A stretch of DNA of 64,000 bases from Gemmata massiliana (GCA_000531095.1 HG799462.1:593545-657544), one strand, 5' to 3'. Positions 51,110-61,162 are shown, counted from the stretch's first letter. Notes: generated by a model not told the origin, from the sequence alone. Numbers and translations are program-made.

Positions 51110-54100
51110 ATGCACCGCTTTTGTCTTGCCGTATTTTTTGCTGTTCTGGCTGCAACTTCAGCCGCCGCCCAACCACAAACGCCCACCCACCAAGTGAAGC
51201 TGAACGGGCACACGTTTACGCTGCCGGAAGGCTTCACGATTGAACTCGCGGCCGGCGCGGACCTAGTCCCGCGGCCCATCGTCGCGGCGCTCGACGAGAA
51301 GGGGCGACTTTATGTGTGCGATTCGAGCGGCTCCAACGACAAGGTCGCGGAGCAACTTAAGAACAAGCCCCACCGCATCGTGCGACTCGAATCGACGAAG
51401 AACGACGGCAAGTTCGACAAGCAGACCGTGTTCGTGAAGAACGTGATGTTCCCCGAAGGCGCGATGTGGTTGAACGGTTCGCTGTTTGTGGCCGCTCCCC
51501 CACACATTTTGAAGTTCACCGACACCAACGATGACGGCGTCGCGGACAAAGAGGAGGTCTGGTTCGACGGGAAGACGCTCACCGGGTGCGCGAACGACTT
51601 GCACGGCCCGTACCGCGGACCGGACGGCTACGTTTACTGGTGCAAGGGGGCGTTCGCGCATCAGGAACACGTCGTCAACGGTAAGAAGTTCTCCACACGC
51701 GCAGCCCACGTCTTCCGTGCGACCGCGGACGGTAAAAACATCGAACCGGTTATGACCGGCGGCATGGACAACCCGGTTGATGTCGTCTTCACGCCGGGCG
51801 GCGATCTCATCTTCAACACCACGTTTTTTCAGCACCCCGGCGGAGGAAAGCGCGACGGTCTCGTTCACGCGATCTACGGCGGTGTGTACGGGAAGGACCA
51901 CGACGTAGTGTACGAGCACCCGTGGACGAGTCCCCAACTCATGCCGGTGCTCACGCACATGGGACCGGCGGCCCCGTGCGGGCTTCACCGGTACGAGAGC
52001 GATCAGTTCGGAAAGGACTACGCGAATAACATTTTTTGTTGTCAGTTCAACTTGCGCAAAGTGAGCCGGCACGTCCTGGTTCCGAAGGGCTCGACCTACG
52101 AGACGCGGGACTCGAATTTCGTGGTGTCGGACAACATCGATTTCCACCCCACGGACGTGATCGAAGACGCCGACGGCTCGCTGCTCGTCGTGGATACGGG
52201 CGGCTGGTACAAGCTGTGCTGCCCCACTTCGCAACTCGTAAAGCCGGACGTGACGGGTGCGATCTACCGCGTAAAGAAGGTCGGCGCCCACGCGGTAGAA
52301 GATCCGCGCGGGCTGGCGATCGATTTGGCAAAGGCCGATACCGAAACCCTGGAGAAGCTGTTCCGCGATCCGCGGCCGGTGGTGCGCCAGCGCGTGACCG
52401 ATTTCCTCGCAACGCGATCGGGCGCAGACAATTCGAGTAAGAGCCTTCTCGATCGGGCTTGTGTCTTGGGCAATTCGGAGGAAACACGCCTCAACGCAGT
52501 GTGGGCCATGTCGCGCCTTCGCGAGCCGAATTTTGCACTTCTAGCGCGCATGGTGACCAGGGACGGCCCGGTTTCGACCGCTGCCGCGAACGTTCTTGGT
52601 TTGCACCGGTATAAGCCCGCGGTGGACACCTTGTGTCAGTTCGTGAAGGAAGGTTCGCTTCCCGTTCGTCGGGCATGCGCAACGGCTCTTGGGCGCATCG
52701 GAGATCCAGCCGCAATCCCGGCTATCCTCGCCGCGCTGAGTGAACCGACGAATGATCGCGCGCTCGACCACGCGCTCACCTATGCGCTCATCGAAATTGC
52801 CGACGCTCAGGCGACCGCGAAACTCCTGACCAGCTCTAACCCCGCCGTTCGGCGCGCGGCACTCGCGGCCCTCGAACACATCCCCAGTAGCAACCTCGAA
52901 GCAAAAGCGGTACTGGCTGAACTCGATTCGCCGAACGCGGCGCTGCGTGAAACGGCGTGGTGGATCGCCGGTCGGCACCCGCAATGGGGCGGCCAACTCG
53001 CGGGCTACTTCAAGGCGAAGTTGAAAGTCGCCGACCAACTCGCCCCCACTGAGCGCGACGAACTCACAGCGCGGCTCATCAAGTTCGCGTCGAACACTGC
53101 GATTCAGAAAGTGCTGGGGGAATCGCTAACCGGTGCGACACCAGAATCGGCCCGAATCGCACTCGGTGTGATGGCTCGTTCCGGATCGAAGGTCTTCCCC
53201 GCCGTGTGGCGTGATGCGCTGCTCACTGAGGCAAAACATTTCGACAACGATGCGGTGTTGCGCGACGCACTGATGGCCCTTCGTGTGCTGCCCACGGAGG
53301 CCAAAGATTACGACACGTTCGTGGCGCGATTGCCGCGTGTGAAGCTCTGGCCCAGTGGAGTCGTCCCGACAGAGTTTCGGCTCGCACTTCTGGCGGCACG
53401 TCCCGCGGGGCAGGAACTCGATGCCGCGGCTACGAATCACCTACTTCACCAAATCACACGCGACGAACCCGCGACCGACCGCGCAGCCGCTGCGGACGTG
53501 TTGCTACGCGCCAAACTAACGACGGAGCAACTCGGTGCAATCGTCGACGCGCTTCACACGACATCGCCGCTCGACCTCGCGAAACTGCTCAACATCTTCA
53601 CCAAAACGACGGACGAGAAGGTCGGGTTGGCTCTGGTGAAGGCACTTCGTGATAAGGCCGTGCGCCCGGCGCTCCGCACGGAACTCGTGAAGCCGGTGCT
53701 CGACAAGTACCCCCAGGCGGTGAAGGACGAAGCCGAAAAGCTCTACGCGGAACTCGCGGACGCGCGCAAGGACGAAACCGCGCGCCTGGAGAAGTTACTC
53801 TCGGACCTGAAACCGGGCGACGTGCGCCGCGGCCAACTCGTGTTCAACAGTGCGAAGACGAACTGCGTCGCGTGCCACAAGGTCGGGTACGTGGGCGGCA
53901 CTGCCGGCCCGGACCTCACGCGGATCGGGAGCATCCGCACCGAGCGCGACTTGCTCGAATCCGTTATTTTTCCCAGCGCAAGTTTCGTGCGCAGTTACGA
54001 ACCGGTTCGCGTCGTCACCACCGACGACCGCACACTTAACGGCGTACTGAAAAAAGATGCCCCGGACGAAATCGTCATCGTGGTCGCGGCGGACAAAGAG

Positions 54101-54232
54101 GAGCGCGTCGCCCGGGCCGATATTGGAAGCATCGCTCCGAGCACCGTGTCTCTCATGCCCGCCGGAATGGAGCAACTTCTTACCCCGCAAGAACTAGCGG
54201 ACCTAATTGCGTTTCTAAAGGCCTGCAAGTAA
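51110..54232 (+). CDS. Secreted PVC-type haem-binding dehydrogenase-like protein
   Basis: A 1040-residue protein with signal peptide (HRFCLAVFFAVLAATSAAA). It has a beta-propeller-like region with Asp-rich loops (DTNDDGVADKEE; HPTDVIEDADGSLLVVDTGG) at residues 20-400, HEAT-like helical repeats at 420-880 and a C-terminal cytochrome c-type region with CVACH near residue 921, followed by the AGPDLTRIG motif and TLNGVL. This three-part architecture is typical of Planctomycetes and thought to act in periplasmic electron transfer or sugar oxidation. The start is the ATG at 51110. Confidence 0.93.
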   Translation: MHRFCLAVFFAVLAATSAAAQPQTPTHQVKLNGHTFTLPEGFTIELAAGADLVPRPIVAALDEKGRLYVCDSSGSNDKVAEQLKNKPHRIVRLESTKNDGKFDKQTVFVKNVMFPEGAMWLNGSLFVAAPPHILKFTDTNDDGVADKEEVWFDGKTLTGCANDLHGPYRGPDGYVYWCKGAFAHQEHVVNGKKFSTRAAHVFRATADGKNIEPVMTGGMDNPVDVVFTPGGDLIFNTTFFQHPGGGKRDGLVHAIYGGVYGKDHDVVYEHPWTSPQLMPVLTHMGPAAPCGLHRYESDQFGKDYANNIFCCQFNLRKVSRHVLVPKGSTYETRDSNFVVSDNIDFHPTDVIEDADGSLLVVDTGGWYKLCCPTSQLVKPDVTGAIYRVKKVGAHAVEDPRGLAIDLAKADTETLEKLFRDPRPVVRQRVTDFLATRSGADNSSKSLLDRACVLGNSEETRLNAVWAMSRLREPNFALLARMVTRDGPVSTAAANVLGLHRYKPAVDTLCQFVKEGSLPVRRACATALGRIGDPAAIPAILAALSEPTNDRALDHALTYALIEIADAQATAKLLTSSNPAVRRAALAALEHIPSSNLEAKAVLAELDSPNAALRETAWWIAGRHPQWGGQLAGYFKAKLKVADQLAPTERDELTARLIKFASNTAIQKVLGESLTGATPESARIALGVMARSGSKVFPAVWRDALLTEAKHFDNDAVLRDALMALRVLPTEAKDYDTFVARLPRVKLWPSGVVPTEFRLALLAARPAGQELDAAATNHLLHQITRDEPATDRAAAADVLLRAKLTTEQLGAIVDALHTTSPLDLAKLLNIFTKTTDEKVGLALVKALRDKAVRPALRTELVKPVLDKYPQAVKDEAEKLYAELADARKDETARLEKLLSDLKPGDVRRGQLVFNSAKTNCVACHKVGYVGGTAGPDLTRIGSIRTERDLLESVIFPSASFVRSYEPVRVVTTDDRTLNGVLKKDAPDEIVIVVAADKEERVARADIGSIAPSTVSLMPAGMEQLLTPQELADLIAFLKACK

Positions 54233-54401
54233 CCGATTCTGAGATGGTACGTGTAAGTATGATAAAGTTTTTCGGTATTGCCTGTTGGCCCGGGACACCT
54301 GGAGTACCGATAATACGGGAAACTTCCGCCCAATTGCGCCCGCGCCCGTGGCACCAATCGTATTGCCCCGGGCGCGTTCCGTTTTCATCTCCGGAGCGTT
54401 T

Positions 54402-55334
54402 ATGATCTCTCCTGTCTTTTCCTTCGGTTACACACAGTCACTAAAACGACGAAGCGCCTTTACTCTCATCGAGTTGCTCGTCGTGATCGCGATTATCGCG
54501 ATCCTGATCGGCCTGCTCCTCCCCGCGGTCCAGAAAGTTCGAGCGGCCGCCGCGCGCATGCAGTCCGCGAACAATTTGAAGCAGATCAGCCTCGCGAACC
54601 ACAGCTACCACGACGCGAACTCCAAGCTCCCGCCCCTCGCCGGCCCGCTCCCCCCGGGGAACGGTTGGGTTTCGGTTCACTTCTTCCTGCTCCCGTACAT
54701 CGAGCAGGACAACGTGTACAGCTTAGGTGTAGCTAACGGCGGGGCGTGGAACGGGGGCGCGGCCTCGGCCGGCTCGAAGAAGATCAAGACGTACCTGTCG
54801 CCGCGCGACACGTCGAACCCGCCGGAAGCGTGGCGGGAGAGCAACGGCGGGACGTGGGGCATTTGCAACTACGCCGCGAACCACGCCATCTTCGGCGTCC
54901 CGGGCGGTGGCGACACGAACTCGCGCATGACGCTCCAGGGCATCGGCGACGGCACCTCGAACACGGTCGGGTTCGGTGAGCAGTACGGCGTGTGCGGGAC
55001 CGGCGAAACGGACACCACGATGGGGTCGCAGTACTACAACAAGCTCTGGGCCTACAACGTGACGTGGCGCTGGGAGCGCGGGCCGTACTTCGACACGCGC
55101 ATCATGAGTAACAACACGATCAACCCGGACGCCAACTCCACCGCGGCCACGCCGCAAATTCAGCCCACGATCGCGAACTGCAACCCGTACCTGCTCCAGG
55201 CAATGGACGCGGCGGGGTGCCAGGTCGGGCTGATGGACGGCAGCGTGCGCCAGGTGTCGTCGAGCGTTTCCGGTTCTACGTGGGTTCGGGCGATCTGGCC
55301 GCGGGACGGCCTGGTGCTCGGGGGCGACTGGTAA
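54402..55334 (+). CDS. DUF1559 prepilin-like protein
   Basis: A 310-residue protein from ATG 54402 with CCGGAGCG upstream. The N-terminal prepilin signal is [20 protein letters not shown] near residues 16-36, followed by [11 protein letters not shown]; the DUF1559 C-terminal motifs [22 protein letters not shown] and [13 protein letters not shown] are clear. Such pseudopilins are highly expanded in planctomycetes and are thought to be processed by a PilD-type peptidase. Confidence 0.95.
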   Translation: MISPVFSFGYTQSLKRRSAFTLIELLVVIAIIAILIGLLLPAVQKVRAAAARMQSANNLKQISLANHSYHDANSKLPPLAGPLPPGNGWVSVHFFLLPYIEQDNVYSLGVANGGAWNGGAASAGSKKIKTYLSPRDTSNPPEAWRESNGGTWGICNYAANHAIFGVPGGGDTNSRMTLQGIGDGTSNTVGFGEQYGVCGTGETDTTMGSQYYNKLWAYNVTWRWERGPYFDTRIMSNNTINPDANSTAATPQIQPTIANCNPYLLQAMDAAGCQVGLMDGSVRQVSSSVSGSTWVRAIWPRDGLVLGGDW

Positions 55335-55422
55335 GCACACGTCTTCGTAACGAAGTTCTGCCGGCGCGGTTCGATCTCGCGCCGGTCCTCTTTCACACAA
55401 CACAGTGAGACACACAACTCAG

Positions 55423-55824
55423 ATGAAACCACTGATCCGCGCGTTCGCTTTCGGGGTGCTCGTGGCCTGTCTTGCGGCGGGTTGCTCGAAGGGCGGCGTG
55501 AAAAAACTGACGGTTACTGGCACGGTTTCGTACAAGGGCGAGCGATTGACCTCGGGCATCCTGCGCGTGGTGGGGACCGACGGGGCGTTCGCGACGGCTC
55601 GGGTCGGGGCGGACGGGACGTTTACGCTCACGGACGTGGTGCCCGGAGAGGTCCGCGTCGGCATCACAGAAGCGCCGCAATCGTCCTCGTCCTCGGACGG
55701 CAAGGGCGGGCCGGCCGCGAAACCTCCGGTCAAGCTCCCCGCGAAGTACCAAGACCCGGACAAGTCGGACCTGAAGTACACGATCGGGGACAACACGAAA
55801 TCTCTGGACATTGAGCTCAAATGA
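55423..55824 (+). CDS. Small lipoprotein, carboxypeptidase-regulatory-like
   Basis: A 133-residue protein with lipobox LAAGCSK near residue 21 and a beta-sandwich of transthyretin/carboxypeptidase regulatory type (KLTVTGTVSYKGERLTSGIL, TFTLTDVVPGEVRVGI). Starts at MKPLIRAF, 88 bases after the DUF1559 gene. Such lipoproteins are frequent partners of DUF1559 proteins in this phylum. It overlaps the convergent MFS gene by 8 bases. Confidence 0.85.
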   Translation: MKPLIRAFAFGVLVACLAAGCSKGGVKKLTVTGTVSYKGERLTSGILRVVGTDGAFATARVGADGTFTLTDVVPGEVRVGITEAPQSSSSSDGKGGPAAKPPVKLPAKYQDPDKSDLKYTIGDNTKSLDIELK

Positions 55825-57166
55825 CCTCGTCGCGCCGCTCGTGCTGTGGCGCCGATTTCCACAGCACGAGCAGCGCAACGAGTCCCGCTATGGGCGCCAG
55901 TCCCGCGATGTAGAAGCCGATGTTGTAGTTCCCCGTCGCTTTGATGCGCGCCCCCATTGTCTCTTGCAACTCCCCGACCGCGAACCACCCGGCCGCCGCG
56001 AGAATTCCCGAGAGCAGGGCCATGTGCTTCGCGGGCAGCTCTTGCGCGAGTGCGTAGTAGTACGGGTGCAGCCCGAGAATTCCCGCGCCGGCCAGAACAA
56101 TCAGCCCCACACCGACCCACCCGCCAATGAGTGGCGCGAGCGCCGCGGACGCTGTTACGAGCGCGAACACCGCGTAGCCCGTGACGCGCGCGGAATGGAC
56201 CTCGCGCCCGCGGGTAACCAACCACCGCACCAACAACCCGGCCGCGAAGCACCCGAGTTCGGCCGCGATGTAGTAAACCGGAACGATCACGTCGGCCGCG
56301 TCCGCGGAGAATCCCTGCGATTCCTTCAGGAACTTCGGGAGCCACTCGCGAATGAACTGCCAGCTCGCACTGATCCCCAGGATGACCGCGAACAGCGTGA
56401 GATAGATGCGAATGAACGGTCCCCATTGAAACGGCGCTTCTGGGATGGAGACAGGGGCGGGTGGGAGGTACTCGCCTTCGTTTTCGCTTGTTTCGACCGG
56501 CTGGGCTTGATCGAGCGATCCGCGGCGCACGAGTGCGAGCCAAACCGGAACCCACAGCAGCCCGGCGGCGCCGATCGTCCAGAACGCGACTTCCCATCCG
56601 CCGCCGAGGTTTCGCACCGCCATCACGTACAGCGGAACCAGAATCGCACCGAGTGACGCCCCACTCTGGAGCAAGCCGTTACCGAGCGGCCGGTCCCGCG
56701 CCGTCAGGATCTGGCGCGCCGTCAGCAACGCGCAGGGCCAGTGCCCGGCCTCGAAGAACCCGAGGAGCGTGCGACAGTACAGCAACCAGTAATAAGCCCC
56801 ACTTCCCGGCTCGTCCGGTCGCGCGAACTGAGCGGTCAGGGCTTCATCGCGCATCATCGGGGTCGCGAGCCCCGCTATCGACCACCCGATGAGCACGATC
56901 GGGTACAGCAAACGCGGGCCGATGCGGTCGGCGACGAAGCCGAAGAAAATGGACCCGAGCGCGAACGCCCGAGCGAAGTTTCCGGCAATCTGACCGTACC
57001 GGGCGTCGTCGAGGCCGTAGGCGCTTTTCAGCTCCGTGGCGATTTGCGGCAGAACCTGCCGGTCCATGTAGTTCAGGAGCGTGGCGAACATCATCGCTCC
57101 GCACACCCACCACCTCCAGGGCGACGAAGAGTGGGGGGAGCTGAGTGCGGAATCAGGGGTACGCAT
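55817..57166 (-). CDS. MFS transporter, anion/cation symporter type
   Basis: A 449-residue permease with 12 hydrophobic segments. The N-terminal half has NYMDRQVLPQIATELKSAYG, FVADRIGPRLLYPIVLIGW and a LLGFFEAGHWPC segment typical of the hexuronate/ACS branch of the MFS. The central cytoplasmic loop is about 40 residues. The substrate is unknown; the neighbouring creatininase and oxidoreductase genes do not identify it. Confidence 0.85.
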   Translation of the reverse strand: MRTPDSALSSPHSSSPWRWWVCGAMMFATLLNYMDRQVLPQIATELKSAYGLDDARYGQIAGNFARAFALGSIFFGFVADRIGPRLLYPIVLIGWSIAGLATPMMRDEALTAQFARPDEPGSGAYYWLLYCRTLLGFFEAGHWPCALLTARQILTARDRPLGNGLLQSGASLGAILVPLYVMAVRNLGGGWEVAFWTIGAAGLLWVPVWLALVRRGSLDQAQPVETSENEGEYLPPAPVSIPEAPFQWGPFIRIYLTLFAVILGISASWQFIREWLPKFLKESQGFSADAADVIVPVYYIAAELGCFAAGLLVRWLVTRGREVHSARVTGYAVFALVTASAALAPLIGGWVGVGLIVLAGAGILGLHPYYYALAQELPAKHMALLSGILAAAGWFAVGELQETMGARIKATGNYNIGFYIAGLAPIAGLVALLVLWKSAPQHERRDEVI

Positions 57167-57214
57167 GAATCGTTTCCGTGCTTCGAGTCTCGCGGTTGTG
57201 ATTGGTGGTGAGCT

Positions 57215-57976
57215 TTACCGGTCCCAGCTCCCGTCCCACTCCACAACACGCTCCAGATACGCGGCTACGCCCGATGCGAAGTGCGCGAACAGCGCTTCGC
57301 CCTTCTCGGCAGTCGCGGCGGCCGGTGAACCGATGTGCCCGGGTTCACTGCGGTCGGGCATCACCCACGCGCGGTAGCCGGGGGCGAACTCGCGCCCGAA
57401 CGGAACCTCGGGCACTTGAGCAACGTCGCCGACAACGAGCTTCGGGTTCAGGCGCAGCACCATCGACGTTTCCCATTCGCAGGCGTGCCCCATTCGCTGC
57501 TGCACCAGGCCCGGGATCTTCTCAGCGGGGTTACCGGCCGAGTCCCAGTAAGTGAGCGACAGGAGGAGCAGGTCGCGCCGGTCGCGGTGGTCTTGCTTCA
57601 ACTCGAAGAGTGCCTGCTGGCTCGGTGTGATGTTACCGCCGTGACCGTTCACGAAGACGATGCGCGTGAACCCGTGCGCCATGAAGCACGTCGCGAGGTC
57701 TTTGAGTGTGTCGAGGTACGCGCGCGGCGAGCCGGACAGCGTGCCCGGGAAATCGAGGTGGTGGTGCGAGTTGCCGAGCCACTGGAGTGGGCTGAACAGG
57801 CACTTCTCGGCCACGAGAGCGAGCTTCACTCGGCGAATCACCTCGCCCAAAAGCAGCGAATCGGTGAACACCGGCATGTGCTTTCCGTGCTGTTCAAGAG
57901 CCGCGATGGGGAAGATGATGGGAGTGGTTTTCGGCAGCGCAGCGACAGCGGGCCACGCGAGATCAGCAAGTTCCAT
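57215..57976 (-). CDS. Creatininase-family amidohydrolase
   Basis: A 253-residue protein. Metal ligands of creatininase/mycofactocin MftE-type enzymes are visible: ALEQHGKHMP (E, H), FTDSLL, NSHHHLDFPGT, NGHGGN and ACEWETS. It cleaves cyclic amides or acts in cofactor maturation; the substrate is unknown. It lies 48 bases upstream of the MFS transporter on the same strand, possibly in one operon. Confidence 0.9.
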   Translation of the reverse strand: MELADLAWPAVAALPKTTPIIFPIAALEQHGKHMPVFTDSLLLGEVIRRVKLALVAEKCLFSPLQWLGNSHHHLDFPGTLSGSPRAYLDTLKDLATCFMAHGFTRIVFVNGHGGNITPSQQALFELKQDHRDRRDLLLLSLTYWDSAGNPAEKIPGLVQQRMGHACEWETSMVLRLNPKLVVGDVAQVPEVPFGREFAPGYRAWVMPDRSEPGHIGSPAAATAEKGEALFAHFASGVAAYLERVVEWDGSWDR

Positions 57977-58060
57977 TATGCGGGTTCCGGCGGGATCAAA
58001 GGCGGGGTGCGAGTTTCGTCGTTCTTTACGCTATTACTCCAGACAAACGGGGAGAACAAC

Positions 58061-58297
58061 GTGGCAAAGAAATCGATGCGCTACACGGCGACGGACGGGA
58101 AAATGGTCCTTGTGCTCGAAGTCGCTGAGGAGGGAGGATTCACGGTTACTGCTCCGTTCATTCCAGGGCTCGACACAGAAGCCGAAACACTTGAGGAAGC
58201 CTTCGCGATGGCGAAAGACTGCGCCGCGGCGCTCAAATCGGCGCGGGCACAAATGGCCCGCCGGCGAAAACGGATATCCCGCTCGGATACTCGTTAA
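58061..58297 (+). CDS. HicB-like antitoxin domain protein (orphan)
   Basis: A 78-residue protein from a GTG at 58061 with GGGGAGAACAAC. The sequence AEEGGFTVTAPFIPGLDTEA ETLEEAFAMAKDC is a HicB N-terminal degraded-RNase-H-like fold; the C-terminus is basic (RRRKRISR) with no HTH. No HicA gene is seen on either side, so this is an orphan, or the partner lies elsewhere. Confidence 0.75.
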   Translation: MAKKSMRYTATDGKMVLVLEVAEEGGFTVTAPFIPGLDTEAETLEEAFAMAKDCAAALKSARAQMARRRKRISRSDTR

Positions 58298-58311
58298 CCG
58301 TGCGACCTCGG

Positions 58312-59640
58312 CTACACTTCCCAGCCCTTGCGATAGTTGCGCTTCACGAGTGCGTTTGCTTCCGGCAAGTCGGCGGACATTTTCTCCACGTCCCACGTGA
58401 TCCGCTTACCCGCACCGACGCGGCTCGCCATCACGCCCGTGAGTACGAACTCGGTGAACGGGCCGGCGTAGTCGAAGCTCGAACTCGGCTCCTCCCCACC
58501 TTTGCACGCCGCGAGCAGATCGCCTTTTACTCCGTGCTTCGAGCGCGGAATCGTCTTCGCTGGGGGCGGGAACTTGTCGTGCTTGTCCTTCGGCAACAGG
58601 CGCGGGTTGCCGCCGTAGGTATCAGTGACCATCACGCCCTTCGTGCCGACGTACACGGTCCCGCCGTCCTGTCGGTCCTTCAGGTCGTAGAGCAGCGCCT
58701 TAATGTCTTTGGGCCAGTCGGCGTCGTAAGTGTTGACCGTCAGTGCCGGCATCGCACCGCGCGGACCGAACTGCCACCGCAAGTGGTTGTATTGGGCGAA
58801 CATTTCGCTGCTCCCGCCGGTTTGCGACACACATTCGACAGTGAATTTCTTCGCCTCGGTGAGCTTGAGCGCCCAGAACACGCCATCGAGCACGTGGCAA
58901 CCCATGTCGCCCATGACCCCGGTGCCGAACTCGGACCAGTTCCGCCAGCCGAACTGGTGCAACCCGCCGTGGTAGTCGCGCTCGCTCGCGGGGCCGAGCC
59001 ATTCGTCCCAGTGCAACCCGTCGGGCACGTTCTCGCCCTTCGGTCGGCCGCCTTTTCCACCGAAGTTCCGGCTCAACATGCTGTGCGTTTCAGTCACGTC
59101 CCCGATCGCCCCGGCCCAAATGTACTCGCACAACCGGCGGTACCCTTCGCCCGCGTGCCCCTGGTTCCCCATCGACGTGTGTATTTTGTGCTTCTTCGCT
59201 TCGGTCGCCAGTGTGCGGGCCTCGTAGATACACCACGTCAGCGGCTTCTCGCAGAACACGCTTTTGCCGAGCCGAATAGCCCGAATCGCCGCCGGTGCGT
59301 GGTGATGGTCCGGCGTGGCGATCAGAACGGCGTCGATGTCCCGCGCGTGTTTGTCGAACATTTTCCGGTAGTCGAAGAATACCGGCGGGTCTTTGGCCTT
59401 GTCGCCGAGCCCTTTGATCGTGTTCGCGATGATCTTTTCGTCCACATCTACAAGTGCGACGAGGCGCTCGCTCGCGGCGATACCGGGGTTACCGCCACCT
59501 TGACCGCCGCACCCGATGACCGCGATCCCGAGCTTCTCGTTGGGCGCGCGGGCAGACAGAACCATCGGCGCGCTAAACGCGGTGGTTGTGGCGAGCGCGG
59601 ACCGTTTGAGGAAATCGCGGCGCGAGGATTTGCGGGCCAT
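58312..59640 (-). CDS. Gfo/Idh/MocA-family oxidoreductase with Tat signal
   Basis: A 442-residue protein. SRRDFLKRSALATTTAF is a twin-arginine signal; the NAD-binding Rossmann loop is VIGCGGQGGG and the family EKP lysine is in FCEKPLTW near residue 130. The C-terminal domain has MGCHVLDGVFWALKL. Such enzymes are abundant in planctomycetes and act on sugars or sugar alcohols in the periplasm. Start at ATG 59640. Confidence 0.92.
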   Translation of the reverse strand: MARKSSRRDFLKRSALATTTAFSAPMVLSARAPNEKLGIAVIGCGGQGGGNPGIAASERLVALVDVDEKIIANTIKGLGDKAKDPPVFFDYRKMFDKHARDIDAVLIATPDHHHAPAAIRAIRLGKSVFCEKPLTWCIYEARTLATEAKKHKIHTSMGNQGHAGEGYRRLCEYIWAGAIGDVTETHSMLSRNFGGKGGRPKGENVPDGLHWDEWLGPASERDYHGGLHQFGWRNWSEFGTGVMGDMGCHVLDGVFWALKLTEAKKFTVECVSQTGGSSEMFAQYNHLRWQFGPRGAMPALTVNTYDADWPKDIKALLYDLKDRQDGGTVYVGTKGVMVTDTYGGNPRLLPKDKHDKFPPPAKTIPRSKHGVKGDLLAACKGGEEPSSSFDYAGPFTEFVLTGVMASRVGAGKRITWDVEKMSADLPEANALVKRNYRKGWEV

Positions 59641-59719
59641 TGCAGCACCGTTGGGGAGGGAAGGAGCGGCGGGTGAAGGCGAGAGTACCTCGCTTGGCGC
59701 GTCGGTGCAAGCGCCGCGT

Positions 59720-60181
59720 TCAGCTTTGCGATTCGACACGGGCAGATGCCGCGCGCTGGGCGAACGATCTCAGATAATCGATTTGCTCGCGAGTGACGGC
59801 GTTCGCGGGAATGGTCAGTACGGAACCGTCGAGGTGCAGCACGGTCCAGGTTTCACCGGCCTTAAAGACTTGGAAAATCCCAGCAAGCGCGAACGTGCGC
59901 CGCGAACCGCGGGTGGCTATTTCGCAGTGTGCTTCGTCCACCGACACTTCGACTGGTAGCCCGCCGCGGACGACCAAATCAAAGACGAACGCGATCAACC
60001 CGCGGTACACAACGGGCGGAATCAACAACAGGAGAAGGAACCGGGGAGAAGCGTTCGTGGCGAGAAACGCGGCCCCGATCGTGAAGCCGAGAGACGCAGC
60101 AATCGCCGGCAGCCACGGCATGAGTTCGACCGCGAGCCGCTGCCGGCGCGACAACGTGAATGTGAGACGAAACGGTACCAC
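59720..60181 (-). CDS. Two-span membrane protein, YcxB-like
   Basis: A 153-residue protein from a GTG at 60181 (CTGGAGGCTCGC upstream). Two membrane helices lie near residues 25-40 and 48-70 (LGFTIGAAFLATNA, FLLLLLIPPVVYRGLIAF). The C-terminal half is a soluble strand-rich region (EIATRGSRRTFALAGIFQVF) like YcxB/PH-type domains. Unknown role. Confidence 0.65.
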   Translation of the reverse strand: MVPFRLTFTLSRRQRLAVELMPWLPAIAASLGFTIGAAFLATNASPRFLLLLLIPPVVYRGLIAFVFDLVVRGGLPVEVSVDEAHCEIATRGSRRTFALAGIFQVFKAGETWTVLHLDGSVLTIPANAVTREQIDYLRSFAQRAASARVESQS

Positions 60182-60212
60182 GCGAGCCTCCAGTGGCGCT
60201 CCAGGATACCGT

Positions 60213-60908
60213 TTACGGCACCTTCGCAACGGCGGCGTTTGCGATATCGGTAACCAGTTTCGCTACGAGCACCCACACCGCCCGGTGGTACGGCTTCGGA
60301 ATATCAACCCGCTGACCGGGCGCGAAACGTGTCAGCGCTCCGGCCTTGAAGAGATACCCGGCGTCGGCTACCCCGCGGTTGTGAACGAGGACGTCCCGCG
60401 TCGCCTTTGCCTCTGCGAGTTGATCGATCTCCGCCGGCATCGGAAGTGGTAACCCGATCCGGCGCTCCAGGTATTGGAAGACCGTTCGGGGCGACTTGTA
60501 GGTCACCTCTGCAACCTCGTGGTCGACGAGCCGCGCGACCAGAGTTGCCAGGTCGCCCGCGTCCAGTGCCTCCTTAAGTTCCACCGTTTTGCCGCCAATC
60601 GCACGCGGGTGCGCAGTGAGCCAGAGCCGGAGCAGATCGCCGATGAACACTTCAAACGTGGAAAGAAACTGCTGGAACGTGGCCTCCAGCAGTTGTTTAC
60701 CGGTGTAGTCCGCCGCGAGCGCGACCAACTGCGTCCCGGATACTGTCGTTCCGGTCGCAGAGTTCTGATACGAATGTGCCGGGTTGGTCGCGAACTCACG
60801 CCCGGCCAGCCCCCAGGCGAGTTCGCTGTAATAGAAGTAATCGAAGACTGCGTTCAGTTCGGCGAGTGTCTGATCGCGAAGAGCGAGGATGTGGGCGACG
60901 AGTGACAC
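60213..60908 (-). CDS. HEPN-domain-like protein
   Basis: A 231-residue helical protein. The motif RDVLVHNRG near residue 170 is the RxxxxH of HEPN domains, and FQQFLSTFEVFIGDLLRLW and PRTVFQYLERRIGLPL are in the positions expected for RiboL-PSP-HEPN-like proteins. HEPN proteins are often RNases in toxin-antitoxin or defence pairs. The start is a GTG at 60908. Eleven bases upstream lies the small gene at 60920, a possible partner. Confidence 0.72.
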   Translation of the reverse strand: MSLVAHILALRDQTLAELNAVFDYFYYSELAWGLAGREFATNPAHSYQNSATGTTVSGTQLVALAADYTGKQLLEATFQQFLSTFEVFIGDLLRLWLTAHPRAIGGKTVELKEALDAGDLATLVARLVDHEVAEVTYKSPRTVFQYLERRIGLPLPMPAEIDQLAEAKATRDVLVHNRGVADAGYLFKAGALTRFAPGQRVDIPKPYHRAVWVLVAKLVTDIANAAVAKVP

Positions 60909-60919
60909 GACCGACTCCG

Positions 60920-61162
60920 TCAGGGCGTGGCATCGAGCAGTGCTTGTACCCGGTTCGGGTCTTCGTTGAGACTGAGGCTAATGCTCGTAACCGGGTTCTT
61001 CCCCTCGGTGCCGTAAACCCATTCGTTCCACCAGTAGGCGACCTTGTGTAGGTCCAAGAGCGCCCGAACTTGGTCGAGTTGTGCGTAGGGCAGCCACAAC
61101 AGGGTACCGCCCTTGGGACCGACGAGTATCCGCAACGGTTCGTTTTTCACTACGTCGGTCAT
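60920..61162 (-). CDS. Small protein preceding the HEPN gene
   Basis: An 80-residue protein, MTDVVKNEPLRILVGPKGGT, then WLPYAQLDQVRALLDLHKVA, mixed strand/helix. Unknown; the 11-base spacing and orientation match two-gene toxin-antitoxin operons, where the small protein would be the antitoxin. Nothing in the sequence tests that. Confidence 0.55.
   Translation of the reverse strand: MTDVVKNEPLRILVGPKGGTLLWLPYAQLDQVRALLDLHKVAYWWNEWVYGTEGKNPVTSISLSLNEDPNRVQALLDATP

Noticed and set aside
58300-59676. Long plus-strand frame of 458 residues opposite the oxidoreductase gene
   Set aside because: Shadow of the Gfo/Idh/MocA gene; no ribosome site and unnatural composition.
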